Assembly (NCBI GenBank): GCA_964651475.1
Contig: CAZYXV010000015.1
Location: 1-64,000 of the forward strand
Reading direction: 5' to 3'
Source: JBGSMF01 sp964651475
GTDB taxonomy: Bacteria; Chloroflexota; Anaerolineae; Fen-1058
DNA length: 64,000 nt
The notes under the pieces are model-generated. The model did no database searches. It was not told the DNA's origin and worked only from the letters and a program-made list of their open reading frames with translations. The position numbers and the translations under genes were made by a program. Below, piece by piece: positions 54,601-63,250 of this stretch (the first letter of the stretch is position 1; every line of letters begins with the position of its first letter).

Positions 54601-55812
54601 TCACATCAGTGGCAATTGGGGTTGTTTTGCCTTGCGTCTCTGCTTGTTGTGGGGCAATCGAGCCGGCGTGGCCTGCGCAGCGCGCGCCGCTGGCGCTTTC
54701 GCAGCGGGTGTGTGCAACGCTATCTCGACTTGCCGGCCCCACGCCGCCAGCTGCGCTTGAAACTCGGCCAGGCAGCCCTCAGCCGTCGAAGCGCCGATGA
54801 GATAAAAGCCGCTCTCGCCGCGCCAGAGGTCGAGCGGCAGGGGGCCTGATTTTGCACCCAGGTAGTACATCACCCAATCCCACTCGTCGAACAAATCGCC
54901 AGTGTTCACCACCGTCAGCACGTCGTCGCGATAGCAAGGATGTTCATCGTCGGGGTGATACACAAGGGTGTGGGACGCGCGCAGATGTTGATACAGTGTG
55001 AGGGGCAGCGGGGCGCGTGGATGACTGTCCGGCAGCACGGGGCCATCGGCCAGCGTAATCTCAACAGGGTGTCCCCAGGCGGCCAGAGGTCCGCGGAGCG
55101 CGTCCGCGCACGCTTGCGGTGTGCTGGCTCGAACAAGATCCAGGTTCAGTTTGCCTTCCCACAGGTGAATTGAGGGCATCGTGTCCGGCGGGCGTGACAG
55201 CCAGTGAGCCACCCAATAGTCGGGCCAACTGCCGTAGATGATGAAAATACCGTCGCTGTAAAAAGGTCGTGAGCTATCGGGCGGCGCTTGATAGATCAGC
55301 ACGTGGCGCGGCTTGAGCTTGGCCACGAGCGCCTCCGGCAGCGGCGCGTGCGGCTTGCCATTGGAGAGCAGTGGGCCGGAAGGTGGCGCGGCAGGTTGGT
55401 CAGCCGGCGCCAGGTCGGCGTAATCGGCCAAGACATCCGGTGGGACTGGATAACCATTTGACAGTGCGCGTTGAACCACCAGGTAGTGAAAGTCGAGATA
55501 GTCTTTGCCGGTCTTGTAGGCGCTTTCGGCCGAAGCCAGCCCATAGCCCAACGCCGTGCTGGCCAGGCGTATCCGCGCAAAACGCGCAAACTCGCCCGCT
55601 TCTTCCGAGCCTGGCCTCTGCAGCACTCTACGCGCCAGGAACGCATACGCAGCCAGCTCTTCGTCATTGGCATGCACGCCCGCGCCATACATCACCTTCC
55701 AGCCGTGATAGAGCTTGCCGAGTTGTTTATCAGGCAATGCGGCCAACCCCTGCCCTGAAGCTTGAGCCGAAGGGTCAAATTCGTCTCGTCGCATTTCCCA
55801 CAGTTCTTTCAT
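54601..55812 (-). CDS. Unknown protein with two copies of a ~110-residue module
   Basis: I do not recognise this 403-residue protein. Residues 1-140 are helical and polar. Two related modules follow (about 147-253 and 257-367). Each has a P-[HR]-APLP start, a helix, H-x-L-x-Y, a D-rich loop, a LW-x-G block, an AST-x-x-x-C helix and ends LAAWG-x-x-VEI. The tail is basic and Gln-rich. A third, partial copy (NGHPRAPLPDGLREQVQAVHTL) is found in the 1169-residue protein upstream in the same direction. No enzyme motif is visible. GGAG lies 7 nt before the ATG. It is separated from the upstream gene by the 332-bp repeat array. Confidence 0.65.
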   Translation of the reverse strand: MKELWEMRRDEFDPSAQASGQGLAALPDKQLGKLYHGWKVMYGAGVHANDEELAAYAFLARRVLQRPGSEEAGEFARFARIRLASTALGYGLASAESAYKTGKDYLDFHYLVVQRALSNGYPVPPDVLADYADLAPADQPAAPPSGPLLSNGKPHAPLPEALVAKLKPRHVLIYQAPPDSSRPFYSDGIFIIYGSWPDYWVAHWLSRPPDTMPSIHLWEGKLNLDLVRASTPQACADALRGPLAAWGHPVEITLADGPVLPDSHPRAPLPLTLYQHLRASHTLVYHPDDEHPCYRDDVLTVVNTGDLFDEWDWVMYYLGAKSGPLPLDLWRGESGFYLIGASTAEGCLAEFQAQLAAWGRQVEIALHTPAAKAPAARAAQATPARLPHNKQRRKAKQPQLPLM

Positions 55813-55929
55813 CTCATTTCTCCATTCAAAAGTCGAGCGGGCAAGTGATTGTTCACTTGCCCGCTCAGCGTGTTACTGTGCAACAGTAATGCTCAGGCGT
55901 ACCAGTAGTACCCATCCTGTAACCTGCAA

Positions 55930-56132
55930 CTTTCCGATGCGGTAGTGGCGGTATTTTGCAGTATCCGCTTGAATTGTGAGAGCATTGTGGCGATATTTTG
56001 CAAGTGAGCCTTTCAAGAAGCGCCGGGCAGTTCACTGCATCGGAAAGCCAATCACTGCAACGAAAAACCTCAATTCTGCATCGGAAAGTCAGCCCTACTG
56101 CATCGCAAAGTCTCATTCACTGCATTGTAAAG
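55930..56132. repeat. Phased repeat array, iteron-like, in a gene-free region
   Basis: Right side, plus strand: CTGCATCGGAAAG-like units at 56035, 56055, 56076, 56098 and 56120, spaced 20-22 bp, five in a row. Left side, opposite orientation: the same unit at 55930-55942, and TGGCGRTATTTTGCAR at 55946-55961 and 55988-56003, 42 bp apart. A small palindrome TTACTGT-GCA-ACAGTAA lies at 55873-55889. Spacing near two helical turns fits a protein array on one face of DNA: plasmid iterons, a partition centromere or an operator. It fills most of 55813-56144, where no gene is seen. Confidence 0.7.
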
Positions 56133-56144
56133 TTAAAAGTTACA

Positions 56145-56534
56145 TCAATTTCTCCCTCGCTTTGCTTGCTGAAGAACGGCGCGCGCCTTGGTAACCGCCA
56201 AGCGCAATGATTTGGGCGCCTTGCTGACCTCAACATATTCGTCATACGCGGCGACGATCTGTCCCAGAACGTCCACCATATCCGGCAAGCGCTCAGCCGC
56301 CGCGAGGGGATTCTGCGGGTTGGCCTCCATGGCCGCGTTGGCAGCCTTGACAATCAACTGCACGTCATATTCACGCCACCGCATCAACGTGCTCTGTCCA
56401 TTTCCGTTCGTTGGCGGATAGGTCAGGATTGCCAGCACAAAGTGCCTGCCGCTGGGATCGCTCGTGCAACCGCCCCACAGTTGACCCTGGTGTATTTGCC
56501 AGGGGCCGGGGGTACAAACGTGTGATTGCGTCAT
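56145..56534 (-). CDS. Phage-like TPGPW protein
   Basis: A 129-residue protein whose N-terminus HVCTPGPWQIHQGQLWG holds the TPGPW motif known from small phage and plasmid proteins of unknown role. The rest is helical (AANAAMEANPQNPLAAAERLP, then a coiled segment). ATG 56534 is preferred because AAGGAGA lies 8 nt upstream. It sits between the repeat array and the 1169-residue protein gene, all in one direction. Confidence 0.7.
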   Translation of the reverse strand: MTQSHVCTPGPWQIHQGQLWGGCTSDPSGRHFVLAILTYPPTNGNGQSTLMRWREYDVQLIVKAANAAMEANPQNPLAAAERLPDMVDVLGQIVAAYDEYVEVSKAPKSLRLAVTKARAVLQQAKRGRN

Positions 56535-56603
56535 GTCACTCGTCTCCTTGAAAAATTGGCGGGCGAGTGATGCCTCGTCACCCACCCGCTCACTGGTTGA
56601 ATA

Positions 56604-59600
56604 TCAAGCCGCCGATGCCCGCCACGTCACGCCGCGCCCGGCCAGCGGTACTTTGCCGGTTTTGTCACCAATGCAGTAGTACAGGAAACGGGTGTCAACT
56701 TTGATGGCCATTGCCCTGACCCATCCCGCCGCACGTCCCATATCCATTTCGATGAACTGGGGAATGCCATCGGGCAGTTTGCTCGCCTTGTCCTTTTTAG
56801 CAGGTGCTTCTACGGGAGCATCTAGATTGCTAGACACAGGCACTTTTGCCGGTGCATCTGCCTTCTCCGTCCTGGGAGCGAGGGCGACATTCTTGGGAGC
56901 GGGCTCCACATCAACCACTGCCGGCGCTTCGCCTACCACAGCCGTGCAGCGCTGTCCAGTGAACACCCACTCATTCCGTCCGCACTTGACCAGGATTCCC
57001 TCATACGTGGCCAGGCGCCTGACCTGCTCGTTAAAGGTGCGGGCTACCTCGCCCTGCCATTCAGCCCGTGGCGCGACCTGGCAAAGCGTGAGCTCGCTGG
57101 GTGAGCCGACAATGACGGCGGTGCATACCCAGTACCGCTGGCCGATGTACCAGACGGCCTTGACTGCTCCCTTTTCTACGATGGGCTGCGCTGAACAGGA
57201 TTGACGAATCTTGTCGAACCACTTGTAGTGAACGGCAATGAGTTCTGGGACAGTTGGCGGCGGCACAGCGCCATCACCGCCGGGCGTTTTGAGCGCGCTC
57301 CAGTCGCCACACGAAACACAGGTTTCCGATTCCACAACCAGGTGACCATAGCGTTCTTGGTACATCCAGGTAGACCAATCCTTTTTGTCTTGTGCATACG
57401 CAGCAATGACGGCCTGGCGTGGAGAGCACGTGTAGGTGCTGGTCTCACCAGTGGATAAATTGACAACCTCGACTGTGCTCACTTTGCATCCCTCCTGGCT
57501 TATCTTGCTCAACCCCTCCCAGCCGCAGCCAAACGACTTGTGCAAAGCCGCAGAGACTGGGTCGGAATAGATGAGAGGTTGGCTATTCTCCCCCTGGATA
57601 GATCTGAACATGGTCAGCCAGATGCGTTCTTCACGAGGTGGCGCCGCAGCATCATTCTGAATAGCCGGGTTGTCTTGCATCAGGCGAGCAAACAAGGCGT
57701 CAGCTCTCCGCGCGACCTCGGCATATTTCTGCCGGGCTACAGCATGTTCTTCGTAAAGATCGAGGATGTGTTGCTCATTTGACCAGTGCGCGGTCCAACT
57801 GAGCGGCGAAGCGGGATCATCGAAGGCGACGCTACTCTTGGCGCCAGGCTCGCAGTGTTTTCCATCCAGGCCAATGACCGGCGCTGCGATCTCAAACCTG
57901 ACGTATTGTTTGCCGCGCTGCCGGCCCTTGCCTTCTGTGCGCACCACTTGCACGGCATCGGGCAACTGGTTAATCAAATCCAGGACATGGCCCACGGTCG
58001 CAAGCTCGCTCAAACGCGCCACGACCGGCGCGAGGACGACGCACTTTGTAAAAGGCGCATCGTCTTTGGCTGCCTGGTCTGATTCGGGAAGAGTGTGAAC
58101 GGCTTGCACCTGCTCGCGCAAGCCATCGGGCAACGGCGCGCGCGGGTGACCATTGAGTAATGTTGGACTGTCCTGCGCAATTGTCGCCGCCAGGTCGCCG
58201 GCGCGCTTGACCTCTATGCCGTTTTTGAGCCAGCCCTGAGCCTTGACCCCCGCGACTGTACGGGGGTTGATATTCTTGGCCCACATCCCGACAAAACTGG
58301 CCAGGTCGGCCTGCATCCGGGCATTCGTGACCTTTTCGATCCGCGTCCCATCGTCCGAAAACTCGACATAGCGTTTCCACCCGCCGCCCACGCGAGTCTC
58401 GCCACTCACGCGAATCGCCACCGGCACCTGGGTCACCTCGATGGGGAACCACTCGCCATCATCAGGCGCGACCCAGAACACGATTTCTGGATCGGCAATC
58501 AGGTCGCCGTTTTCTTCGCGGTAGTGCGCGACGGCCACCTGGTTGGGGCCAATCACCTCAATGACCAGCGGCATATACGGCGGCATCTCTAATCGCAGGT
58601 GCGCGCCCACTTGCGACAGGTCAATGTCGTGACCCGCGCACAACCTGGTGATGACGGCGCGCATGGTCTTGGCTGGACGCAGGCCTCTGGGTATGGGGAC
58701 GGCCTCGTTGAATTCGGCCAACTTGGACTTGCACACAGGGCAAGTAATGTCCTCTACACGCGCCTGGCTTGCCTCAATGGCTTGCTCAGATGCCTCCGCG
58801 CCACACCATCGCGCAGCGCCAGGCCCACTCCAAACGTGAACGAGATTGGTAGCGTTGTCTGTATCCAATTTGCATCTTGATTCTTGCTCAATCCCGGGCG
58901 AATTTTCGCCGCTCGCCGGCAAGCCTTCGCCAAGCCGGGTCAGTCTCTCCACGCCCACGTGCTCGATGCGGCCCAGCGGCACGCCACCCGGCGCGAGTAT
59001 CTGGTCAGTGTCTATGTCGGCCAGGCCGTGATTCACAGACCGGATTGTGCTGGTCAGCGTTTCGCCGGATCCGGTTACCCAACTGACACGCTCGCCCACT
59101 GCGAACGGCGGCCAGCTCTCCCGCCACAACCGCTGGCACTCTGGGCACATATTCTGCCCGGTGTCGGCCTCGTAGCACGAGACGATGTCGTAGGGAATGA
59201 TCGCCGTATAGTTGAGATCGGCAACACCGCACAGCGCCGGCCGTTGAGCCGTTGGCCGGATGTGGCAGAGATAGGCCTGGGAGTCGCCGGACGCCAACGA
59301 GAGCAGTCCCTCGCACCTGCATCCGAATGTCCCCTTTACCAGACTGTCCAGGTCGGGATATTCGGTCTTGACGTATTGCCAGCGCGGCCTGGTTGCCGCG
59401 AGCAGATAGCGAAACATTGTTATCCAGATGCGCTCTGGCCGATGCTTCCACACGCGGTCATCCTCGCGCAATTCAGGATGCGCTTCCATCAGCCTGGCAA
59501 GCAATGCGTCAGCGTGCTTGCTCAGGTCAGGGCGTTTGCCCCTGGCCTGGGCGTGCTCGTCGTACAGCATCAGGATATGCTGCTCTTGCGTCAGATTGCC

Positions 59601-60113
59601 CTTGTTCCACTTGATTGGGGTGAGCGAGAGCCGCTCTACCGGCTTGCTGCTGGCCGACGACCATTGCAAGCCATCTGCGCCAATCACCCGGTCAAAGGTG
59701 CGGTAGGTCCTGTATAGCTTGCCGGCATTGGACGCCTTACCCTGCTTTTCGTCCATACCGAACACGCCGGGATGAGCGACAATGAAGCGTTCCACATCTT
59801 CATCCGTCTGTAGCTCGCGCAGGTCGGCACTTGAGGGCGGGAGCGCCGGCGGGTTGTCAAAGGGAAAGATGGCAGCCGGATCACTCGCGCCCGCCTTGAT
59901 CCGGTCCGTGATGCTTTGCGGCAGTCCGTCTGTGAGCAGCCTGGCGAATTCCCCAACCGTCATCAGCCGGGCCACCTGCCGCGCTTGCTCGATTGAGACC
60001 AGCGCAAACCAGTCAAGTGTGTCTTGGGACACGCCCTCGCCCGCAAGCAAGGCCGCGTGAACCTCGGCGCACAGAGCGCGGCCAACGGGCAAGTTGCACT
60101 TTTTCGTTTTCAT
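56604..60113 (-). CDS. Large unknown protein with duplicated segment and zinc-like motifs
   Basis: A 1169-residue protein that I cannot assign to a family. A segment EQHIL-x-LY-x-EHA..ADAL-ARLM..ERIW-TMFR occurs twice, at about 173-235 and 773-840. CPECQRLW (about 324) and CPVCKSKL (about 455) look like halves of zinc-binding sites. A copy of the APLP module of the 403-residue neighbour lies near 655-680. The C-terminus (about 1090-1169) is Ala/Pro/Lys-rich with a last domain of about 50 residues. No nucleotide-binding or catalytic motif was found. AAAGGA precedes the ATG. It likely belongs to a mobile element. Confidence 0.6.
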   Translation of the reverse strand: MKTKKCNLPVGRALCAEVHAALLAGEGVSQDTLDWFALVSIEQARQVARLMTVGEFARLLTDGLPQSITDRIKAGASDPAAIFPFDNPPALPPSSADLRELQTDEDVERFIVAHPGVFGMDEKQGKASNAGKLYRTYRTFDRVIGADGLQWSSASSKPVERLSLTPIKWNKGNLTQEQHILMLYDEHAQARGKRPDLSKHADALLARLMEAHPELREDDRVWKHRPERIWITMFRYLLAATRPRWQYVKTEYPDLDSLVKGTFGCRCEGLLSLASGDSQAYLCHIRPTAQRPALCGVADLNYTAIIPYDIVSCYEADTGQNMCPECQRLWRESWPPFAVGERVSWVTGSGETLTSTIRSVNHGLADIDTDQILAPGGVPLGRIEHVGVERLTRLGEGLPASGENSPGIEQESRCKLDTDNATNLVHVWSGPGAARWCGAEASEQAIEASQARVEDITCPVCKSKLAEFNEAVPIPRGLRPAKTMRAVITRLCAGHDIDLSQVGAHLRLEMPPYMPLVIEVIGPNQVAVAHYREENGDLIADPEIVFWVAPDDGEWFPIEVTQVPVAIRVSGETRVGGGWKRYVEFSDDGTRIEKVTNARMQADLASFVGMWAKNINPRTVAGVKAQGWLKNGIEVKRAGDLAATIAQDSPTLLNGHPRAPLPDGLREQVQAVHTLPESDQAAKDDAPFTKCVVLAPVVARLSELATVGHVLDLINQLPDAVQVVRTEGKGRQRGKQYVRFEIAAPVIGLDGKHCEPGAKSSVAFDDPASPLSWTAHWSNEQHILDLYEEHAVARQKYAEVARRADALFARLMQDNPAIQNDAAAPPREERIWLTMFRSIQGENSQPLIYSDPVSAALHKSFGCGWEGLSKISQEGCKVSTVEVVNLSTGETSTYTCSPRQAVIAAYAQDKKDWSTWMYQERYGHLVVESETCVSCGDWSALKTPGGDGAVPPPTVPELIAVHYKWFDKIRQSCSAQPIVEKGAVKAVWYIGQRYWVCTAVIVGSPSELTLCQVAPRAEWQGEVARTFNEQVRRLATYEGILVKCGRNEWVFTGQRCTAVVGEAPAVVDVEPAPKNVALAPRTEKADAPAKVPVSSNLDAPVEAPAKKDKASKLPDGIPQFIEMDMGRAAGWVRAMAIKVDTRFLYYCIGDKTGKVPLAGRGVTWRASAA

Positions 60114-60174
60114 GGTGTTTTTCCTTTGTTAGATGGACAGTGGGTAGTCAATCACTGTCATTGCCATTTTGCGA

Positions 60175-60203
60175 TTTACACTGTTGGCAAGTCATGCTAA
60201 AAT
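60175..60203 (+). promoter_or_regulatory. Promoter of the coiled-coil/HNH pair
   Basis: TTTACA (60175-60180) and TAAAAT (60198-60203) are spaced 17 bp. The leader would be about 80 nt to ATG 60291. Confidence 0.65.
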
Positions 60204-60290
60204 GGGATTAGTACAGGTGATGTACGTAAACGGCAACGTTCTTCTTCCCATCTCAAGCCATTTGCCGCTCAGGCTTACAGGAGAAACAAG

Positions 60291-60647
60291 ATGGAATGGA
60301 ATGATGAAAAACAAGCCCGACTAGATGTGCTGCGCGCCGCCGAGCTGGCAGGCGCGCTAGACGAAGCCGGCAAAGTTGAGTTGGCAGCCCTGATTGAATC
60401 CCTCGATAGAGAAGAACGAGAACGGTTAGCGCCAACATTGGCCCGAATGCAAGTCGAATATGCAGCCTTGCGCCAACAGGCACAAGAGAGTGCGGCTGAA
60501 AATGAGCGATTGGCCAGTCTGGCGGCGCAGATGGAGCGGTTACTGGCCGATGGACGGCAAGCGTTGCGCGACTTGCAGCGTCGTCACGAGGCTATTCGAA
60601 TGGAATATCAGCAGGTCACGGGCAGACCCTTGTCGGTAGCGATGTAA
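60291..60647 (+). CDS. Small coiled-coil protein, partner of HNH endonuclease
   Basis: A 118-residue, strongly charged protein, mostly one long coiled coil (about 30-110). AGGAGAAAC lies before the ATG. Its stop overlaps the next start by TAATG, so the two are coupled. This pair runs against the direction of all its neighbours and has its own promoter, which suggests a self-contained cassette. The function is unknown; it may steer or block the nuclease. Confidence 0.7.
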   Translation: MEWNDEKQARLDVLRAAELAGALDEAGKVELAALIESLDREERERLAPTLARMQVEYAALRQQAQESAAENERLASLAAQMERLLADGRQALRDLQRRHEAIRMEYQQVTGRPLSVAM

Positions 60648-61159
60648 TGGTTTCCCAAGCGTTGCGCGAGAGCGTTCGCGCGTTGCACAACTTTAGCTGT
60701 GGCTACTGCGGGGTTACGGAAACCGACTTGGGCGGCGAGTTAGACATTGATCACTTTTGTCCCCGCTCACACGCCGGGCGCAGCGTTCTGGATAACCTGG
60801 TGTATACCTGTCCCACCTGCAACCGCTTCAAGGGAGACTATTGGCCTGCGCCCGAGGCAGGCCCCGATCTGATGCTGCTTCACCCCCGACAAGATGATTT
60901 ATCCAGCCACATTGGGACGCTGCCTGATGGGCGGCTGATTGGCCTGACAAAGCGCGGCTGGTTTCACATTCAACGCCTGCGCCTGAACCGGCCGCAACTG
61001 ATTGAGCTTCGGGTTCAACGGGCCGAAGAACAACTATTGCGTCAGACGCTCGAGTATAACCAACAAGCGACGAGCCGGCTGCAAGCATACGTGCAAGAGT
61101 TGGAACAACAAGTCGCGCAGCTACTGGAAATCATTTCCCGGTTGACTCAAGAGCCATAG
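60647..61159 (+). CDS. HNH endonuclease
   Basis: A 170-residue nuclease with a full HNH domain at about 14-65: CGYCG, then ELDIDHFCPRSHAG with the catalytic His, DNLVYTCPTCN and FKGDYW. The four Cys form a structural zinc site. The C-terminal part is a coiled coil (about 115-165). Such HNH proteins occur alone in Chloroflexota and Cyanobacteria, often with a helical partner gene in front, as here. Confidence 0.88.
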   Translation: MVSQALRESVRALHNFSCGYCGVTETDLGGELDIDHFCPRSHAGRSVLDNLVYTCPTCNRFKGDYWPAPEAGPDLMLLHPRQDDLSSHIGTLPDGRLIGLTKRGWFHIQRLRLNRPQLIELRVQRAEEQLLRQTLEYNQQATSRLQAYVQELEQQVAQLLEIISRLTQEP

Positions 61160-61219
61160 CAGAGATGTGTTAGCCGAAAGTTCAGAGCTTTCCTTCCACG
61201 GCAATTATTCGCTGCTCTT

Positions 61220-61439
61220 CTAGTATCCCACAAACGGCTTACCCGCCGCCACCACACGCTCTGGCGCGATGTACTCTGAGCGGGCGCTGCCGCTGCCCAG
61301 GTCAATGTAGGTCGCAAAGCGCCGCAGCTCTCCCCGCAAAAGAAGCCTGGCGCTCGCCGTCCTCGCCGCGGGGCAGGATTTGTAGGGATACCTGGATGGT
61401 GCATTGGTTAAAATCGTAAGGTTCGTCAAAATGACTCAT
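61220..61439 (-). pseudogene. Small gene with a +1 frameshift
   Basis: From ATG 61439 (GGAGG 7 nt upstream) the frame reads MSHFDEPYDFNQCTIQV..LPRGEDGERQAS and then enters noise. One base later the neighbouring frame reads LLLRGELRRFATYIDLGSGSARSEYIAPERVV and ends at TAG 61220. Joined, these give a single plausible protein of about 73 residues. The shift lies near 61335-61345 in a TTCTTTT run. It may be a sequencing error, a true mutation or a programmed shift. It precedes the VWA gene stop region by 59 bp and lies in the same direction. The family is unknown. Confidence 0.55.
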
Positions 61440-61498
61440 TGCTCATCCTCCAAAACAAGATTCTGGCGGGCGGCCATCTCGACCGCCTGCCAGAATCG

Positions 61499-63061
61499 CT
61501 ATACAATGTCTGCCACCGCGCCGCAGAGCTGGGCGCGGTCTTGCACCAGGTCATTGACCAATACGACCTTGTCCGCGAACAGCCAGGCCTGGTCTCCACC
61601 CGCGCCTACCACAACCACGACGATCCGCAGTGGATTGCGCTGTTTGGTCTCAGCAAGCCGCCTCATAAACTCGGGTGGCGGTTCGGCAAAGTCGTCGTCG
61701 GTGATCATCAAGATGTCGGCGCGCAGGTTGTGAGATTGAATCAGCTCAAGAGCTTTGACCAACGGCGCATACGGCTCGGTGCCGCCGCCATAAAAATGCG
61801 ACAGGTGGTGCAGCAAACCATTGGGGTCAGGCTCATTGGACGATGGCGCTTCCCATACGTGGTACTGGCCTTGTCCCGAAAATGGGATACTGAAAAAGCC
61901 ACGCTTATCTCGGCGGGCGATCTCTAAAAGCGACCATTCAATCGCCACGGCCAGGCTGTGCGGCGCTCCGGACATTGAGCCAGACTCGTCGCGCACCAGC
62001 GCCATTGGCCCGCGCCCTTGCTGTTCCTGGCCTTCATAGTAGCGATGGCGGATCGCGCCATCCACCGCGCGTTTTATCCAATCCATCTCCAGCGCCGGGT
62101 CGCCTGATAGCAAGGCAGCCCATTCCACACTTGCCATCGTCTCTGGCCGCAGATCGTGCGTCTTGTATCCTACCATCTGGGCGCGCCCGCGCGGTGATTT
62201 TCGCCACTCGCCACGCACCATTCGTTTGGCCCACCCCAACATCTCGGCCAGCCTTTTCAAGTTGGGATTGCGCTGCAGCGCCTGCATCGCGGCGCGAGCG
62301 GTGTCAGGGTCCACGCCAGCCGGGTCGCCGCCGGCGGCCAGTGAAAAGCCGTGTACTGTTTCGCTGGCTTCACTGGCTCGTTCCTGGGCCGCCCGGGCCG
62401 CCTTGTTGCACGCCGCCGCGATCTGCGCGGCATGGGCATCAGCGCTGGCCTGGTAGGCGTCGTGCGCCGCGTTAGCGCCCTCTCGCGCAGCGTCAGCTTG
62501 GGCCTGCGCCTCCAATGCGCGTTGGAACGCTTCTTGCGCTTGCGCCTGCAATGACTCTGCCGCTCGAGGATCAGCCTCTAGCTTTTCCCCTGAGCGTTTG
62601 TTCAGCATCTCGGACAGCGCCGTGAGCGCATCGGCCTGAGCTTCGGCCTGGTTAGCTTGCTCTTGTTTTTGAGCCTGCTGGCGGGCTTGCTCTTTGGCCT
62701 CTTCGGGAAGCGCGGCAATCACTTCTTTGATAAAGGCTTGCGCGCCAACGCCGGCCGCGACCGTGTCGCCGGTGCAAGTGTCGCGCAGGCGTCCCCATTC
62801 GGGCGTTCCCATCCCACGCCGCAAGAGATCGGCCAGCGGCTCAAGCCCGGCAGGCGTCGGGTCGGCCAGGCGCGGAGATGATTTATACAATGAGAGGAAG
62901 CCATCTTGCACCGGGTGCCCGCACAGATCATTAGCTGCCTGTTGGTCGGCAACATCGAGTTGGGGAATTGCCCGCGTAGCCGCGTTCCATTCCATCAAGT
63001 CGAAACGATCCGCCGCGAGTGCGCTCTCAATCCTGGTCTGCCACAGTTTGCCCGCGCACAT
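61499..63061 (-). CDS. VWA-domain protein (ViaA/MoxR-partner-like)
   Basis: A 520-residue protein with an Ala-rich coiled central region (about 140-240) and a C-terminal von Willebrand A domain (about 335-515). The metal-ion (MIDAS) residues are all visible: D-x-S-x-S in VRDESGSMSG, the Thr of YGGGTEPY and the Asp of MITDDDF. VWA proteins of this sort work with MoxR/RavA-type AAA ATPases, and such a gene lies upstream in the same operon. Its ATG overlaps the stop of the 58-residue membrane protein gene (TGATG). The task of the pair is unknown here. Confidence 0.88.
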   Translation of the reverse strand: MCAGKLWQTRIESALAADRFDLMEWNAATRAIPQLDVADQQAANDLCGHPVQDGFLSLYKSSPRLADPTPAGLEPLADLLRRGMGTPEWGRLRDTCTGDTVAAGVGAQAFIKEVIAALPEEAKEQARQQAQKQEQANQAEAQADALTALSEMLNKRSGEKLEADPRAAESLQAQAQEAFQRALEAQAQADAAREGANAAHDAYQASADAHAAQIAAACNKAARAAQERASEASETVHGFSLAAGGDPAGVDPDTARAAMQALQRNPNLKRLAEMLGWAKRMVRGEWRKSPRGRAQMVGYKTHDLRPETMASVEWAALLSGDPALEMDWIKRAVDGAIRHRYYEGQEQQGRGPMALVRDESGSMSGAPHSLAVAIEWSLLEIARRDKRGFFSIPFSGQGQYHVWEAPSSNEPDPNGLLHHLSHFYGGGTEPYAPLVKALELIQSHNLRADILMITDDDFAEPPPEFMRRLAETKQRNPLRIVVVVVGAGGDQAWLFADKVVLVNDLVQDRAQLCGAVADIV

Positions 63062-63237
63062 CAGGGCCTCCCCTGACGACGCCTGGCGTGTGAGCGGGGC
63101 CGATGCGCGTCCAAGCGAGAAACGCGAATCTGGACGCGAACACGCACAAACCTCTTGATCAAAGCGGCCAGGAACAGCATCACAACCGCCACCAGCAAAA
63201 TCGCAATGGCCGTTAGAATCACTTGAATGAGTGACAT
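63061..63237 (-). CDS. 58-residue single-pass membrane protein between ATPase and VWA genes
   Basis: A short gene: MSLIQVILTAIAILLVAVVM at the start, a second half FLAALIKRF and then a strongly basic tail of about 25 residues. One hydrophobic segment (about 3-27). GGGGAGG lies 6 nt before ATG 63237; the start is 13 bp after the ATPase stop and the stop overlaps the VWA start, so all three are one operon. It may anchor the ATPase/VWA pair to the membrane. Confidence 0.75.
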   Translation of the reverse strand: MSLIQVILTAIAILLVAVVMLFLAALIKRFVRVRVQIRVSRLDAHRPRSHARRRQGRP

Positions 63238-63250
63238 GGTTTTGCCTCCC

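Noticed and set aside
55930..56132. Possible CRISPR array
   Set aside because: Units are short and imperfect, change orientation, and have no uniform spacers; no cas genes are near.
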